Below are positions 26,704 through 36,099 of a DNA stretch of 64,000 nucleotides, piece after piece. Source of the stretch: Ferruginibacter sp. (lineage in GTDB: Bacteria > Bacteroidota > Bacteroidia > Chitinophagales > Chitinophagaceae); NCBI GenBank assembly GCA_017983695.1, contig JAGOAX010000004.1, positions 212,538 through 276,537 on the forward strand, in the 5' to 3' direction. The notes beneath the pieces were generated by a model. The model did not search any database, was not told where the DNA came from, and was given only the letters and a program-made list of their open reading frames with translations. Position numbers and translations under genes: made by a program. Numbering within the stretch: the first letter of the stretch is position 1; each line of letters opens with the position of its first letter.

Positions 26704-29100
26704 ATGCTGCGGATTTTTGCTGTATTTTTTATACTGCTTATTTATGGTGTTGCAAGTGCACAAACTACTTCGTTATTGGTTTCAGAAAAACCTTCCAGTT
26801 TTTCGTTGTTTACTCTTTCTTCCGCTGCAAGTATTTATATTGATGATAACGATGCAAAAGTTGTTACCATAGCCGGCAATGCTTTTGCAAACGATGTGCA
26901 ATTAATTTCTGGTAAGCAGTTCCCTGTTTTGCATACCAATCCTTCAACTGATTTAGCTATTATTGCTGGTACTATTGGTAAATCAAAATTTATTGATAAA
27001 CTGATAGATTTAAAAACGATTGATGTAAATGCCATTAAAAATAAATGGGAGTGCTTTATAATAAAAGCGGTTGGTAAAAAATTGATTATTGCTGGTAGTG
27101 ACAGCAGAGGGACTGCTTTCGGCCTTTTTCATCTCTCAAAATTAATCGGAGTTTCTCCCTGGGTGTGGTGGGCAGATGCAGCTCCGGAAAAGAAAAATCA
27201 ATTGTATGTTTCCGGTACTTATATTTCTGCAGAGCCTTCCGTTAAGTTCCGGGGTATTTTTTTAAATGACGAAGATTGGGGCTTGCAACCCTGGGCTGCC
27301 AAAACTTTTGAACCCGAAACTGGTGATATTGGCCCAAAGACTTACGCAAAAATATTTGAACTATTATTAAGACTAAGAGCCAATCTTATCTGGCCCGCCA
27401 TGCATCCTTCTACAAAAGCTTTTTTTTCTATTGCTGGTAATGCAAAAGTAGCCGAAGATTATGCAATAGTAATCGGCAGTTCACATGCAGAACCTATGCT
27501 CCGCAATAATGTTGGTGAATGGAAAGAAAAAACAATGGGTGAATTTAATTATGTTACCAATCATGCTTCTATTTATAATTACTGGGAAGCACGGATAAAA
27601 CAAACCAAAGGCATTAATGCAATTTATACCTTAGGCATCCGTGGGGTACACGACAGCAGAATGCTTGGCGCCAATACTATGCAGGAGCAAAAAGAGGTAA
27701 TGGATAAAGCCATAAAAGAACAAAGGGAATTGTTAGCGATGCATATCAATACGGATATAACTAAAGTACCACAAGCATTTATTCCTTATAAAGAAGTACA
27801 GAATATTTATGATGCTGGTTTTGATGTGCCGGAAGATGTTACGCTGATGTGGTGCGATGATAACTATGGCTACATCAAACATTTTCCCAATGAAATGGAG
27901 CAGAAGCGTAAAGGCGGTAACGGGGTGTACTATCATATTTCCTATTGGGGCAGGCCACATGATTATTTATGGCTGGCAACCAGTCATCCTGCACAAGTGT
28001 ACACACAAATGAAAATGGCATATGATAAAGGTGCTAAAGATATGTGGGTAGTAAATGTGGGTGATATTAAACCGGCAGAGTATTTAACAGAGCTGTTTCT
28101 GGATATGGGATGGAATATGGAAGCGATTGAGAATAACAGTAATGGTTTAGAAAAGCATTTGCATAATTGGTTGGCAAGAGAGTTTGGTGCAGCCAATGCA
28201 AAAGAAATTATTCCGGTGATGAATGAGTACTACCGGTTGGCCTACATCCGCAAGCCTGAATTTATGGGTGCTACAAGAACCGAGGAAAGCGACACTAAAT
28301 ATAAATTAGTAACAGACCTACTCTGGAGTGAATTAGAAATTAATCAACGGTTGAAGGAGTATGCAGCGATTGAAGCGAAGGTGTTACAAATTTCAAAACG
28401 TATTGCAGTTGAAAAGAAAGATAGTTGGTTTCAGTTGATTGAATATCCTGTGAGAGGTGCAACAGCTATCAATAAAAAATTATTATACGCACAATTAGCA
28501 AGACATTCAAAGGCAGATTGGAAATTAAGTGATATTGCATATGATACCATTGAAACATTAACCAATCAATACAATAAATTGAGCAACGGTAAGTGGCAGT
28601 ACATGATGGATTTTAAACCGAGAAAACTAGTTGTGTATGATAAAGTAGTGCATACAACAATTGATAAACCATTAGTGCAATCAGTAAAGCCACTTTTTGT
28701 TTTTAACGGTACAAACTATAAAAAATTTATAGGACAAAAGCCCATTGCTTATGGGTTAGGATATGAACGGGGTGCTATTAGTTTACCAAAAGGAACAGCT
28801 ATGTATTTTGAATTTACAACGATAAAAAGTGATTCAATAAATATTATTACTGCTTTAGCTCCCAATCACCCCGTAAAAGGAACAAAAATCCGTTATGCTG
28901 TTCAGTTGGATAATGAACCTGCTATAATAGTTGATTATGCCACACAGGGAAGAAGTGAAGAGTGGAAGCAAAATGTGTTGAGCAATCAGGCTATCCGCAA
29001 CACTAAATATTTTGTTGCCAAACCCGGAAAGCATACGGTGAAAATTATAGCAGTGGATGATGGTGTGATAGTTGACCAGATAAAAATTGTGGACGAGTAA
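26704..29100 (+). CDS. GH115 alpha-glucuronidase-like protein
   Basis: A 798-residue exported protein (signal peptide to GVASAQ). It matches GH115: an N-terminal small domain (IIAGSDSRGTAFGLFHLSKLIGVSPWVWWAD), then the barrel with FLNDEDWGLQPWAAKTFEPE (~188-207), LRLRANLIWPAMHP, SSHAEPMLRNN, LGIRGVHDSRM, LMWCDDNYGYIKHFP and WVVNVGDIKPAEYLTELFLDM, and a C-terminal beta-domain. GH115 removes (4-O-methyl-)glucuronic acid from xylan and glucuronic acid from other glycans. It is a little shorter than some GH115 enzymes (~830-970), mostly at the C-terminus. It ends the run starting at GH106; a repeat-filled gap follows. Confidence 0.9.
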   Translation: MLRIFAVFFILLIYGVASAQTTSLLVSEKPSSFSLFTLSSAASIYIDDNDAKVVTIAGNAFANDVQLISGKQFPVLHTNPSTDLAIIAGTIGKSKFIDKLIDLKTIDVNAIKNKWECFIIKAVGKKLIIAGSDSRGTAFGLFHLSKLIGVSPWVWWADAAPEKKNQLYVSGTYISAEPSVKFRGIFLNDEDWGLQPWAAKTFEPETGDIGPKTYAKIFELLLRLRANLIWPAMHPSTKAFFSIAGNAKVAEDYAIVIGSSHAEPMLRNNVGEWKEKTMGEFNYVTNHASIYNYWEARIKQTKGINAIYTLGIRGVHDSRMLGANTMQEQKEVMDKAIKEQRELLAMHINTDITKVPQAFIPYKEVQNIYDAGFDVPEDVTLMWCDDNYGYIKHFPNEMEQKRKGGNGVYYHISYWGRPHDYLWLATSHPAQVYTQMKMAYDKGAKDMWVVNVGDIKPAEYLTELFLDMGWNMEAIENNSNGLEKHLHNWLAREFGAANAKEIIPVMNEYYRLAYIRKPEFMGATRTEESDTKYKLVTDLLWSELEINQRLKEYAAIEAKVLQISKRIAVEKKDSWFQLIEYPVRGATAINKKLLYAQLARHSKADWKLSDIAYDTIETLTNQYNKLSNGKWQYMMDFKPRKLVVYDKVVHTTIDKPLVQSVKPLFVFNGTNYKKFIGQKPIAYGLGYERGAISLPKGTAMYFEFTTIKSDSINIITALAPNHPVKGTKIRYAVQLDNEPAIIVDYATQGRSEEWKQNVLSNQAIRNTKYFVAKPGKHTVKIIAVDDGVIVDQIKIVDE

Positions 29101-29447
29101 GCAAAGTGCGTTGACAAGATGAAAGAATTGGAAAGCCTGTATGTTCAACGTTACCCTGATGGGTTTAAATTTGAATAGCTCCGTGTGAAACTCGGAGGAT
29201 TTAATGAACGTTTCAACCAAACCACGAAGTGGTTAAATGTGAATAGCTTCCGATGAAATCGGGAGAATGTAAAGGAATAGTGTTTTAGAACCACGAAGTG
29301 GTTCAATGTGAAAGCATTTAAAATGAATGAAATGAAAAGTTTGTTGTGTCGTCGCAATTGCTCAATAGAATTACCGGACGTACAAGTGAGTGACACAACC
29401 AAAGTTGATAGTAATACAATAGCTGATAACATAAAATAAAACATACA
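29101..29447. repeat. Gene-free gap with a palindromic repeat cluster
   Basis: AACCACGAAGTGGTT at 29289-29303 and ACCACGAAGTGGT at 29221-29233 flank a TTCCGATGAAATCGGGA-like hairpin; another hairpin (CTCCGTGTGAAACTCGGAG) lies at about 29179-29197. Spacers carry AATGTGAATAGC as at 17175-17300. No gene is seen. The promoter of the downstream GH2 operon should lie near 29400-29447 but was not pinned down. Confidence 0.7.
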
Positions 29448-32321
29448 ATGCTGAAAAAATACAAATTGCTGCCGCTTTTGATTTTTTACTTTTTACTTTT
29501 TACTTCTTTGCAGGCGCAGCAAAAACAAATTCAGTATCTCTCCGGTACTGATGCAAAAAACACAGTGCAGTGGGATTTCTTTTGCACCGCAGGTCGCAAC
29601 AGTGGCGAGTGGAAAAAGATACAAGTGCCCAGTTGTTGGGAACAGCAAGGTTTTGGTAATTACAACTATGGCCGGGATTATAAAACCAATGGAAAAAATG
29701 CAAGGTTTTATGATGAACAGGGAAAGTATAAATATGAATTTAAAGTGCCTGCATCTTTTAAAGGCAAAGTGGTGAACATTGTGTTTGATGGTAGCATGAC
29801 AGATACAGAAGTAAAGATTAATGGCAAAATTGCTGGTGCTATTCATCAAGGTGCATTTTATCGTTTTAAGTATGATATATCTGCTTTGTTGAATTATGAC
29901 AAAGCTAATTTGCTGGAAGTAACAGTAAGTAAAATGAGTGCCGATGCCAGCGTAAACAATGCAGAAAGATTAGCAGACTATTGGGTGTTTGGGGGCATCT
30001 TCCGCCCTGTGTTTTTAGAAGCACTACCAAAACAATATATAGACTATGTGGGCATAGATGCAAAGGCGGACGGGAAGTTTGCTATGCAGGTGTGGGCAAA
30101 AAAATTATCAGCGAATGCTACGGTTGTAACGACAATTACAGATGCCAATAAAAAAATCATCAGTACTATTAAAGCTCCGGTTGATAAAAATGCAGAGAAT
30201 ATTTTAGTAAACGCAAATATTGCAAACATAAAAGCATGGACATCTGAAACGCCTAATTTATACAACGCTAATGTGGTTTTACAAGATGCTGCCGGAAAAA
30301 AGTTGTATGAATTAAATGAAAAATTTGGTTTCCGCTCCATAGAAATAAAATACGGACAGGGCATTTATATCAACGGCACACAGGTAAAAATGAAAGGAGC
30401 CAACCGCCATTGCTGGTGGCCGGAAACTGCAAGAGCATTGAGTAAAGAACAGGAATTACAAGATGCGCTGCTGATAAAAGAAATGAACATGAATGCTGTT
30501 CGTTGCAGCCACTATCCGCCGGATAAATATTTTTTACAATTATGCGACAGCCTGGGTATTTATGTATTGAACGAATTAGCCGGTTGGCAAAAATTTTATT
30601 CAGTCAAGGCTGGTGAGCCATTGGTAAAAGAATTAGTGTTAAGGGATTTGAATCACCCAAGTATTATTTTTTGGGATAATGGTAACGAAGGTGGCACTAA
30701 TAAAGAGCTGGATGATGATTTTGTAAAATGGGATTTTCAAAAACGTCCGGTCATTCATCCGCATCATCGTCCGGGAAATGCTTTCAATGGAATTGATTGC
30801 GACCATTACGCCCCTTATTACGACTCAGAAAAAATATTGAATGATTCACTCATTTATATGCCTACCGAAATGCTGCATGCACAGGATGATGGTGGTGCTG
30901 GTGCAGCCATGGAAGATTTCTGGAACCTGCATTGGAAATCGCAGAAGAGTGGTGGTGTGTTTATTTGGGCATTGGTGGATGAAGCAGTGGTAAGAACAGA
31001 TTTAAATAATGCATTAGATGCAAATGGTTTGAATGCAAATGACGGAATACTTGGCCCACACCGGGAGAAGGAAGGAAGTTTTTATGCATTGAGAGAAATA
31101 TTTTCTCCTGTTCAATTGAAATTGCCAACACAACTACCCGCCAATTTTAATGGACAGATTGAATTAGACAATCGCTTTCATTATCTTAATACCAATCAAT
31201 GTATTTTCTATTGGGCACTGGTTGATTTTAGTAAACCATTCGACCGCTTTGATGGCTATGTGGTAAAACAAAAAGGAACGATTGCCTCACCAGATATTGC
31301 AGCTACCAAACAAGGTGTATTGAATTTGCAACTGCCTGCCGATTATAAAAATTATGATGCATTGGTAATTGTTGCCAAAGATAATTTTGGGAAAGAATTA
31401 TACAAATGGACTAGTGAAATAAAAACGAAACAAGCGCAACTGCAAAATTTTGTAACCATAAAAAATGATTCCACTTTTTTGAAACAAACAGATACCGTGT
31501 ACACCATCACCGGCGGCGAAGTAAGCGTAACCTTAGATAAAAAATCGGGTAACCTGGTTACAACAAAAAATACCGCTAACGATTACGTATTGTCATTTAA
31601 CAATGGCCCTATATTGGTAAAAGGCAATGCAACAGTTACGGGAAGCAAAGCTTATAAAGAAGGCAGCAACCAGGTGGTGGAGTTTACTTACAGTGGTGAT
31701 ATGAAATACACGAAATGGTCAATCAATGCCAGCGGATGGACAACGCTGGAATACGAATACAATGCACAGGGCGACCAACCTTTTACCGGCATCAGTTTTA
31801 ATTATCCGGAGAACTATGTATTGAGTAACCGTTACCTTGGCAAAGGCCCAAGCCGTCAATGGAAAAACCGTATGGCAGGCACACCGGTTAATGTGTGGCA
31901 AAATATTTATAACAACACACATACTGGTTATTCGCCGGTGGTGTATCCGGAGTTTAAAGGATATTATGGAGAAGTATCGTGGATGGAACTGAGTACTGTA
32001 CAGGGTAAGTTATATATTGCCAGCCCTGATAGTGGTCTTTTTGTTCGCCTTTTTGATTTTTATGCTTTAAGTGATGCTGTAAAACCGCATCCGGAAGTTC
32101 CCACAGGAAATATTTCTTTTTTAGATTGCATACCGCCGATAGGCACAAAATTAGCTGTAGGCCTTACAACCAATACAAGAGTGTACGGCCCAATGAGTGA
32201 ATTGAATCATGTAAGCGGCAATAAGAAACGTACCTTGTATTTTTATTTTGGTATGCCGAAAGTTTTGCAAGGCAAAGAAAATTATAGCAGGCCAGCAATT
32301 GATAATGTGTTTTGCCCCTAA
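29448..32321 (+). CDS. GH2 exo-glycosidase (beta-galactosidase-like)
   Basis: A 957-residue exported protein (signal peptide to SLQAQ). It has the order of a GH2 enzyme: N-terminal jelly-roll (WKKIQVPSCWEQQGFG, GKYKYEFKVPASFKGK), an immunoglobulin-like domain, a TIM barrel with GANRHCWWPETARA, NMNAVRCSHYPPDKYFLQLCDSLG, the acid/base Glu in IIFWDNGNEGG and the nucleophile candidate in MPTEMLHAQDDGG, and a long C-terminal beta region (~560-957) of the large beta-galactosidase type. The shift to DNGNEGG from the usual WSLGNE is seen in Bacteroidota paralogues; the sugar is not assigned. It starts a five-gene operon with very short gaps. Confidence 0.87.
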   Translation: MLKKYKLLPLLIFYFLLFTSLQAQQKQIQYLSGTDAKNTVQWDFFCTAGRNSGEWKKIQVPSCWEQQGFGNYNYGRDYKTNGKNARFYDEQGKYKYEFKVPASFKGKVVNIVFDGSMTDTEVKINGKIAGAIHQGAFYRFKYDISALLNYDKANLLEVTVSKMSADASVNNAERLADYWVFGGIFRPVFLEALPKQYIDYVGIDAKADGKFAMQVWAKKLSANATVVTTITDANKKIISTIKAPVDKNAENILVNANIANIKAWTSETPNLYNANVVLQDAAGKKLYELNEKFGFRSIEIKYGQGIYINGTQVKMKGANRHCWWPETARALSKEQELQDALLIKEMNMNAVRCSHYPPDKYFLQLCDSLGIYVLNELAGWQKFYSVKAGEPLVKELVLRDLNHPSIIFWDNGNEGGTNKELDDDFVKWDFQKRPVIHPHHRPGNAFNGIDCDHYAPYYDSEKILNDSLIYMPTEMLHAQDDGGAGAAMEDFWNLHWKSQKSGGVFIWALVDEAVVRTDLNNALDANGLNANDGILGPHREKEGSFYALREIFSPVQLKLPTQLPANFNGQIELDNRFHYLNTNQCIFYWALVDFSKPFDRFDGYVVKQKGTIASPDIAATKQGVLNLQLPADYKNYDALVIVAKDNFGKELYKWTSEIKTKQAQLQNFVTIKNDSTFLKQTDTVYTITGGEVSVTLDKKSGNLVTTKNTANDYVLSFNNGPILVKGNATVTGSKAYKEGSNQVVEFTYSGDMKYTKWSINASGWTTLEYEYNAQGDQPFTGISFNYPENYVLSNRYLGKGPSRQWKNRMAGTPVNVWQNIYNNTHTGYSPVVYPEFKGYYGEVSWMELSTVQGKLYIASPDSGLFVRLFDFYALSDAVKPHPEVPTGNISFLDCIPPIGTKLAVGLTTNTRVYGPMSELNHVSGNKKRTLYFYFGMPKVLQGKENYSRPAIDNVFCP

Positions 32322-32347
32322 CCCATATAGGCAATAAAGAGAATTTT

Positions 32348-33664
32348 ATGAAGAATACAGCATTTTTGCTTTATGCACTTTGCGCTTTTGGAGCAAACCT
32401 CTTTTCGCAAACAAACATTACTTCCAAAACAGTTTTAGTTGGCAGTAATGGCTGGGCAAATAATTCCGTTAATACAGTGGTGTTCAGAAAAAATTCTTTG
32501 TGTACCTATAACAACACTCAATATATTTCTTACTACAATAATGATGGGTATGTGGTTTTAGGCAAACGGAAAATTGGCCAAAAAAAATGGCAATTGCAAA
32601 CAACTTCATTTAAAGGCAATGTAGCCGATGCTCATAATTCAATAAGCATTATTACAGATGGAGATGGTTACCTGCACATGGCTTGGAATCACCACGGCAA
32701 TCAACTGCATTACAGTAAAAGTATTGCACCCGGTTCTTTAAAAATGATACCGGAAACGCAAATGACCGGTCTGCTTGAACAAAAAGTTACTTACCCGGAA
32801 TTTTATTTATTACCTAAAGGCGACCTGATTTTTCTTTACAGAGATGGACAGTCCGGTCAGGGTAACCTTGTAATTAACCATTACAATACAAAAGAAAAAA
32901 TATGGCAACTGCGGCATCAAAATTTAATTGATGGAGAAAAAAAACGCAATGCATACTGGCAGGCTTGTGTGGATGCAAAGGGAACCATTCATATTTCCTG
33001 GGTATGGCGGGAGAGCCCGGATGTATCCAGTAACCATGATATGTGTTATGCCCAATCAACCGATGGAGGTGTAACATGGGAGAATTCTAAAAAAGAAAAA
33101 TATACTTTACCCATTACTGCTGCTACTGCAGAATACGTTTGCTATATTCCACAAAAAAGCGAATTGATAAACCAAACCAGTATGTATGCCGATGAAGAAG
33201 GAAACCCATTCATTGCTTCTTACTGGAAAGATAAAGGAGATAGTATTCCGCAATACCATATTGTTTATAAAACCGGTACTGAATGGATTATTCAAAATAC
33301 GGGATTTAGAAAAACTGCATTCAGTTTAAGCGGTGCCGGTACAAAACGTATTCCAATTTCAAGGCCGCAGCTTGTTTGTTTCAGTAAGAATAATATGCCT
33401 GCAATAATGCTTATTTTCAGGGATGAAGAAAGAGGAAATAAAATTTCGCTTGCTGTTAATGCAAATATTAATTTTAACAGCTGGCAGCATGTTGATTTGC
33501 AGGGTATGAACACCGGCTCTTGGGAACCTACGTTTGATAATGAATTATGGCGGCAAAAAAAACAACTGCACCTGTTTGTACAGCATACACAACAGGCAGA
33601 TGGAGAGGGTAAAGGCAATATTGGGCAACAGCCGGTATATGTAACAGAAATAAAAATAAAGTAA
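32348..33664 (+). CDS. BNR_4 seven-bladed propeller: ulvan lyase (PL24/PL25) or GH145/PL42-type enzyme
   Basis: 438 residues from the ATG at 32348, which begins the signal peptide (CAFGANLFSQ); an earlier in-frame ATG at 32312 is inside the GH2 3' end. The mature protein fits the BNR_4 family, which includes ulvan lyases PL24/PL25, rhamnosidase GH145 and rhamnose-glucuronate lyase PL42. The active-site region is conserved: His96 in DAHNSIS and His116 in HMAWNHHG, 20 residues apart, similar to the catalytic His pair I recall for PL25. All these activities attack rhamnose-uronate linkages, in agreement with GH88 encoded immediately downstream. Which activity it has is undecided. Its stop overlaps the GH88 start by one base. 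Confidence 0.75.
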   Translation: MKNTAFLLYALCAFGANLFSQTNITSKTVLVGSNGWANNSVNTVVFRKNSLCTYNNTQYISYYNNDGYVVLGKRKIGQKKWQLQTTSFKGNVADAHNSISIITDGDGYLHMAWNHHGNQLHYSKSIAPGSLKMIPETQMTGLLEQKVTYPEFYLLPKGDLIFLYRDGQSGQGNLVINHYNTKEKIWQLRHQNLIDGEKKRNAYWQACVDAKGTIHISWVWRESPDVSSNHDMCYAQSTDGGVTWENSKKEKYTLPITAATAEYVCYIPQKSELINQTSMYADEEGNPFIASYWKDKGDSIPQYHIVYKTGTEWIIQNTGFRKTAFSLSGAGTKRIPISRPQLVCFSKNNMPAIMLIFRDEERGNKISLAVNANINFNSWQHVDLQGMNTGSWEPTFDNELWRQKKQLHLFVQHTQQADGEGKGNIGQQPVYVTEIKIK

Positions 33665-34863
33665 TGATAAAGAAAACAGTTGTATCGTTTGTTTTATTTG
33701 CTTTGATAATAGCAGCAAATGCACAAGTAAAATTTAAAGCAGATAAAAAATTACTGCAAACGATTGAACAGAATTTTACTGATGCAGCTGCACAGTACAA
33801 AGTGCTGGCTAAAAATTTGCCTGTTGATAAATTCCCTAAAACTTACTTTCCCACCACTGGTAAATATGAATGGAGTAATTCTGACTGGTGGTGCAGTGGT
33901 TTTTATCCCGGCACCTTATTGTATTTGTACCAGCAAACAAAAGATACGGCACTGTACAGTGAAGCAAACCGTATTTTAGAAGTGCTTAAAAAAGAGCAGT
34001 ACAATAAAACCACACATGATTTAGGTTTTATGATGTACTGCAGTTTTGGAAATGCTAATACTATTGCCCCATCGCAAACGTATAAAGATATATTGCTTAC
34101 CAGTGCCAAATCATTATCAACAAGGTTTAGTCCTGCGGTTGGTTGTATAAAATCGTGGGATGGTAAACCCAATGAGTATTTAGTTATCATAGATAATATG
34201 ATGAATTTAAAATTATTGTTTTGGGCAACACAGGTAAGCGGCGATTCTTCTTTTTATAAAATTGCAGTAACACACGCCAATACCACTATGAAAAATCATT
34301 TTCGTGCCGACAACAGTTCTTATCATGTGTTAAACTATAATGCCACAACTGGCGAAGTAATAAAGAAAAAAACTGCACAGGGTTTTGCAGATGAATCGGC
34401 CTGGGGCAGGGGGCAGGCCTGGGGTTTATATGGTTACACCGAAACATACCGGGAAACAAAAGAAAAAATATATTTAGAGCAGGCTGATAAAATTGCACAG
34501 TATATTTTAAGCCATCCCAATTTTGCAAAGGATAAGATTACTTACTGGGATTTTAATGCGCCTGATATTCCTGCTTCATTACGTGATGCTTCTGCCGCTG
34601 CAATTATGGCATCAGCTTTTTTAGAGCTGAGTGAATATGTAAATAAAAAGAAGGCAAACCAATATTTTAAAACAGCAGAAACAATTTTGAAAAACTTATC
34701 AGCAGCTGATTATAAAACTGCCCCCGGAACCAACGGAGGTTTTATAATTAAGCATTGCGTAGGTCATATGCCCAATAAAACAGAAATAGATGTACCGCTA
34801 ACATACGCCGATTATTATTTTGTAGAAGCCATGATGCGGTATAAAAAAATAACGGGTAATTAA
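33664..34863 (+). CDS. GH88 unsaturated glucuronyl hydrolase
   Basis: A 399-residue exported enzyme (signal peptide to IIAANAQ). GH88 removes 4,5-unsaturated glucuronate from oligosaccharides made by lyases, by hydrating the double bond. The two catalytic-type aspartates are visible: Asp119 in THDLGFMMY and Asp177 in IDNMMNLKLLFW, 58 residues apart; AWGRGQAWGLYGY and PLTYADYYFVEAM complete the (alpha/alpha)6 barrel signature. The start ATG shares one base with the stop of the BNR_4 gene (TAATG), so the two are translationally coupled. This pairing suggests the upstream protein generates, or acts beside, unsaturated uronates. Confidence 0.92.
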   Translation: MIKKTVVSFVLFALIIAANAQVKFKADKKLLQTIEQNFTDAAAQYKVLAKNLPVDKFPKTYFPTTGKYEWSNSDWWCSGFYPGTLLYLYQQTKDTALYSEANRILEVLKKEQYNKTTHDLGFMMYCSFGNANTIAPSQTYKDILLTSAKSLSTRFSPAVGCIKSWDGKPNEYLVIIDNMMNLKLLFWATQVSGDSSFYKIAVTHANTTMKNHFRADNSSYHVLNYNATTGEVIKKKTAQGFADESAWGRGQAWGLYGYTETYRETKEKIYLEQADKIAQYILSHPNFAKDKITYWDFNAPDIPASLRDASAAAIMASAFLELSEYVNKKKANQYFKTAETILKNLSAADYKTAPGTNGGFIIKHCVGHMPNKTEIDVPLTYADYYFVEAMMRYKKITGN

Positions 34864-34873
34864 TTGTTGTGTT

Positions 34874-36082
34874 ATGAAAAAAATAATCATTTCTGCCTTA
34901 TTGTTCGCTGTTGTTATAAACAGCATTGCACAAAAAAATACCCGTGCTGTGTGGCTGCAGTATTTAGATAAAACCGCAAGGCCGGTACTTACTAATCTTG
35001 CAAATAACACTTTAAAGGAAAAGATGCCGTTGGTTTTATCTGATAAAGTTGATAATAAAGCAGTGAGAAGTAAAGTAGCTTATTTAGAAGCATTTGCCCG
35101 TACGCTTAGCGGCATTGCACCCTGGCTGCAATTGGAAGAAGGAGATGACAGCGAAAAAAAGTTACGGAATGAATACAGGCAGCTTTCACTAAAAGCTTTA
35201 TCTAATGCAGTAAATCCAACAGCAAAAGATTATATGGAGTGGAAAGGAGGGCAACCATTGGTGGATGCTTCTTTTCTTTCATTGGCATTGGTGCGTTGCC
35301 CCTGGATTTGGCAACATGCTGATACTGCTACGCAACGAAATGTAAAAGATGCTTTTTTACTTACACGTAACACAGTGCCCGTTTACAGCAACTGGTTGTT
35401 GTTTACAGCAATGATTGAAACTTTTTTTTGCAAATACAATCTGCCATATGATAAAGTACGGATAGATTTTGCAGTAAAAGAATTTTCCAATCACTGGTAC
35501 ACCGGCGATGGTATGTTTGCAGACGGCAACAAATTTCATTTAGATTATTACAACAGTTATGTTATTCAGCCTTACCTGCTGTGTATTGTGGATGAGCTGA
35601 ATAAAAAAGACAGCTCCTATAAAAACTTTGTGCCAAGGTTGAACAATATTTGTAAACGCTACGCCGAAATACAGGAGCGTTTAATAAATACCGATGGCAG
35701 CTTTCCGGTAACGGGTCGTTCTATAACCTACCGTGGCGGTGCTTTTCATCATTTGGCAAATATGGCTTTGCAGCAGCAGTTGCCGCAGGATTTAACAGCG
35801 GCACAAGTACGCTGTGCATTAACGGCAGTACTTAAAAAAACAATGGATGCGCCTGCAACTTTTAATGATAAAGGCTGGCTTAATATTGGCCTTGCTGGTT
35901 GGCAGCCCGGTTTGGCAGAAGGTTATATTAATACCGGCAGTATATATTTGTGTACGCAAATATTTTTGCCGCTTGGCCTTTCTCCAGCAGATGATTTTTG
36001 GACTAAGCCCGATGCACCATGGACGGCTGTTAAAATCTGGAGTGGTCAGGATGTTAAAGCTGATCATGCCGTTGACTTTTAA
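34874..36082 (+). CDS. DUF2264 secreted protein (possible GH154-type beta-glucuronidase)
   Basis: A 402-residue exported protein (signal peptide to INSIAQ). It is an all-helical (alpha/alpha) barrel of the DUF2264 family, with FARTLSGIAPWL, QPLVDASFLSLALVR, NWLLFTAMIE, WYTGDGMFADGNKFHLDYYNSYVI, GRSITYRGGAFH and GWLNIGLAGWQPGLAE. DUF2264 proteins lie in many polysaccharide loci. I recall that some are classified as GH154 beta-glucuronidases; that link was not checked. Ten bases after GH88 and 17 before GH43, same strand, so part of the same operon and likely to act on uronate-bearing oligosaccharides. Confidence 0.8.
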   Translation: MKKIIISALLFAVVINSIAQKNTRAVWLQYLDKTARPVLTNLANNTLKEKMPLVLSDKVDNKAVRSKVAYLEAFARTLSGIAPWLQLEEGDDSEKKLRNEYRQLSLKALSNAVNPTAKDYMEWKGGQPLVDASFLSLALVRCPWIWQHADTATQRNVKDAFLLTRNTVPVYSNWLLFTAMIETFFCKYNLPYDKVRIDFAVKEFSNHWYTGDGMFADGNKFHLDYYNSYVIQPYLLCIVDELNKKDSSYKNFVPRLNNICKRYAEIQERLINTDGSFPVTGRSITYRGGAFHHLANMALQQQLPQDLTAAQVRCALTAVLKKTMDAPATFNDKGWLNIGLAGWQPGLAEGYINTGSIYLCTQIFLPLGLSPADDFWTKPDAPWTAVKIWSGQDVKADHAVDF

Positions 36083-36099
36083 ATTCAAGATTTTACTTT

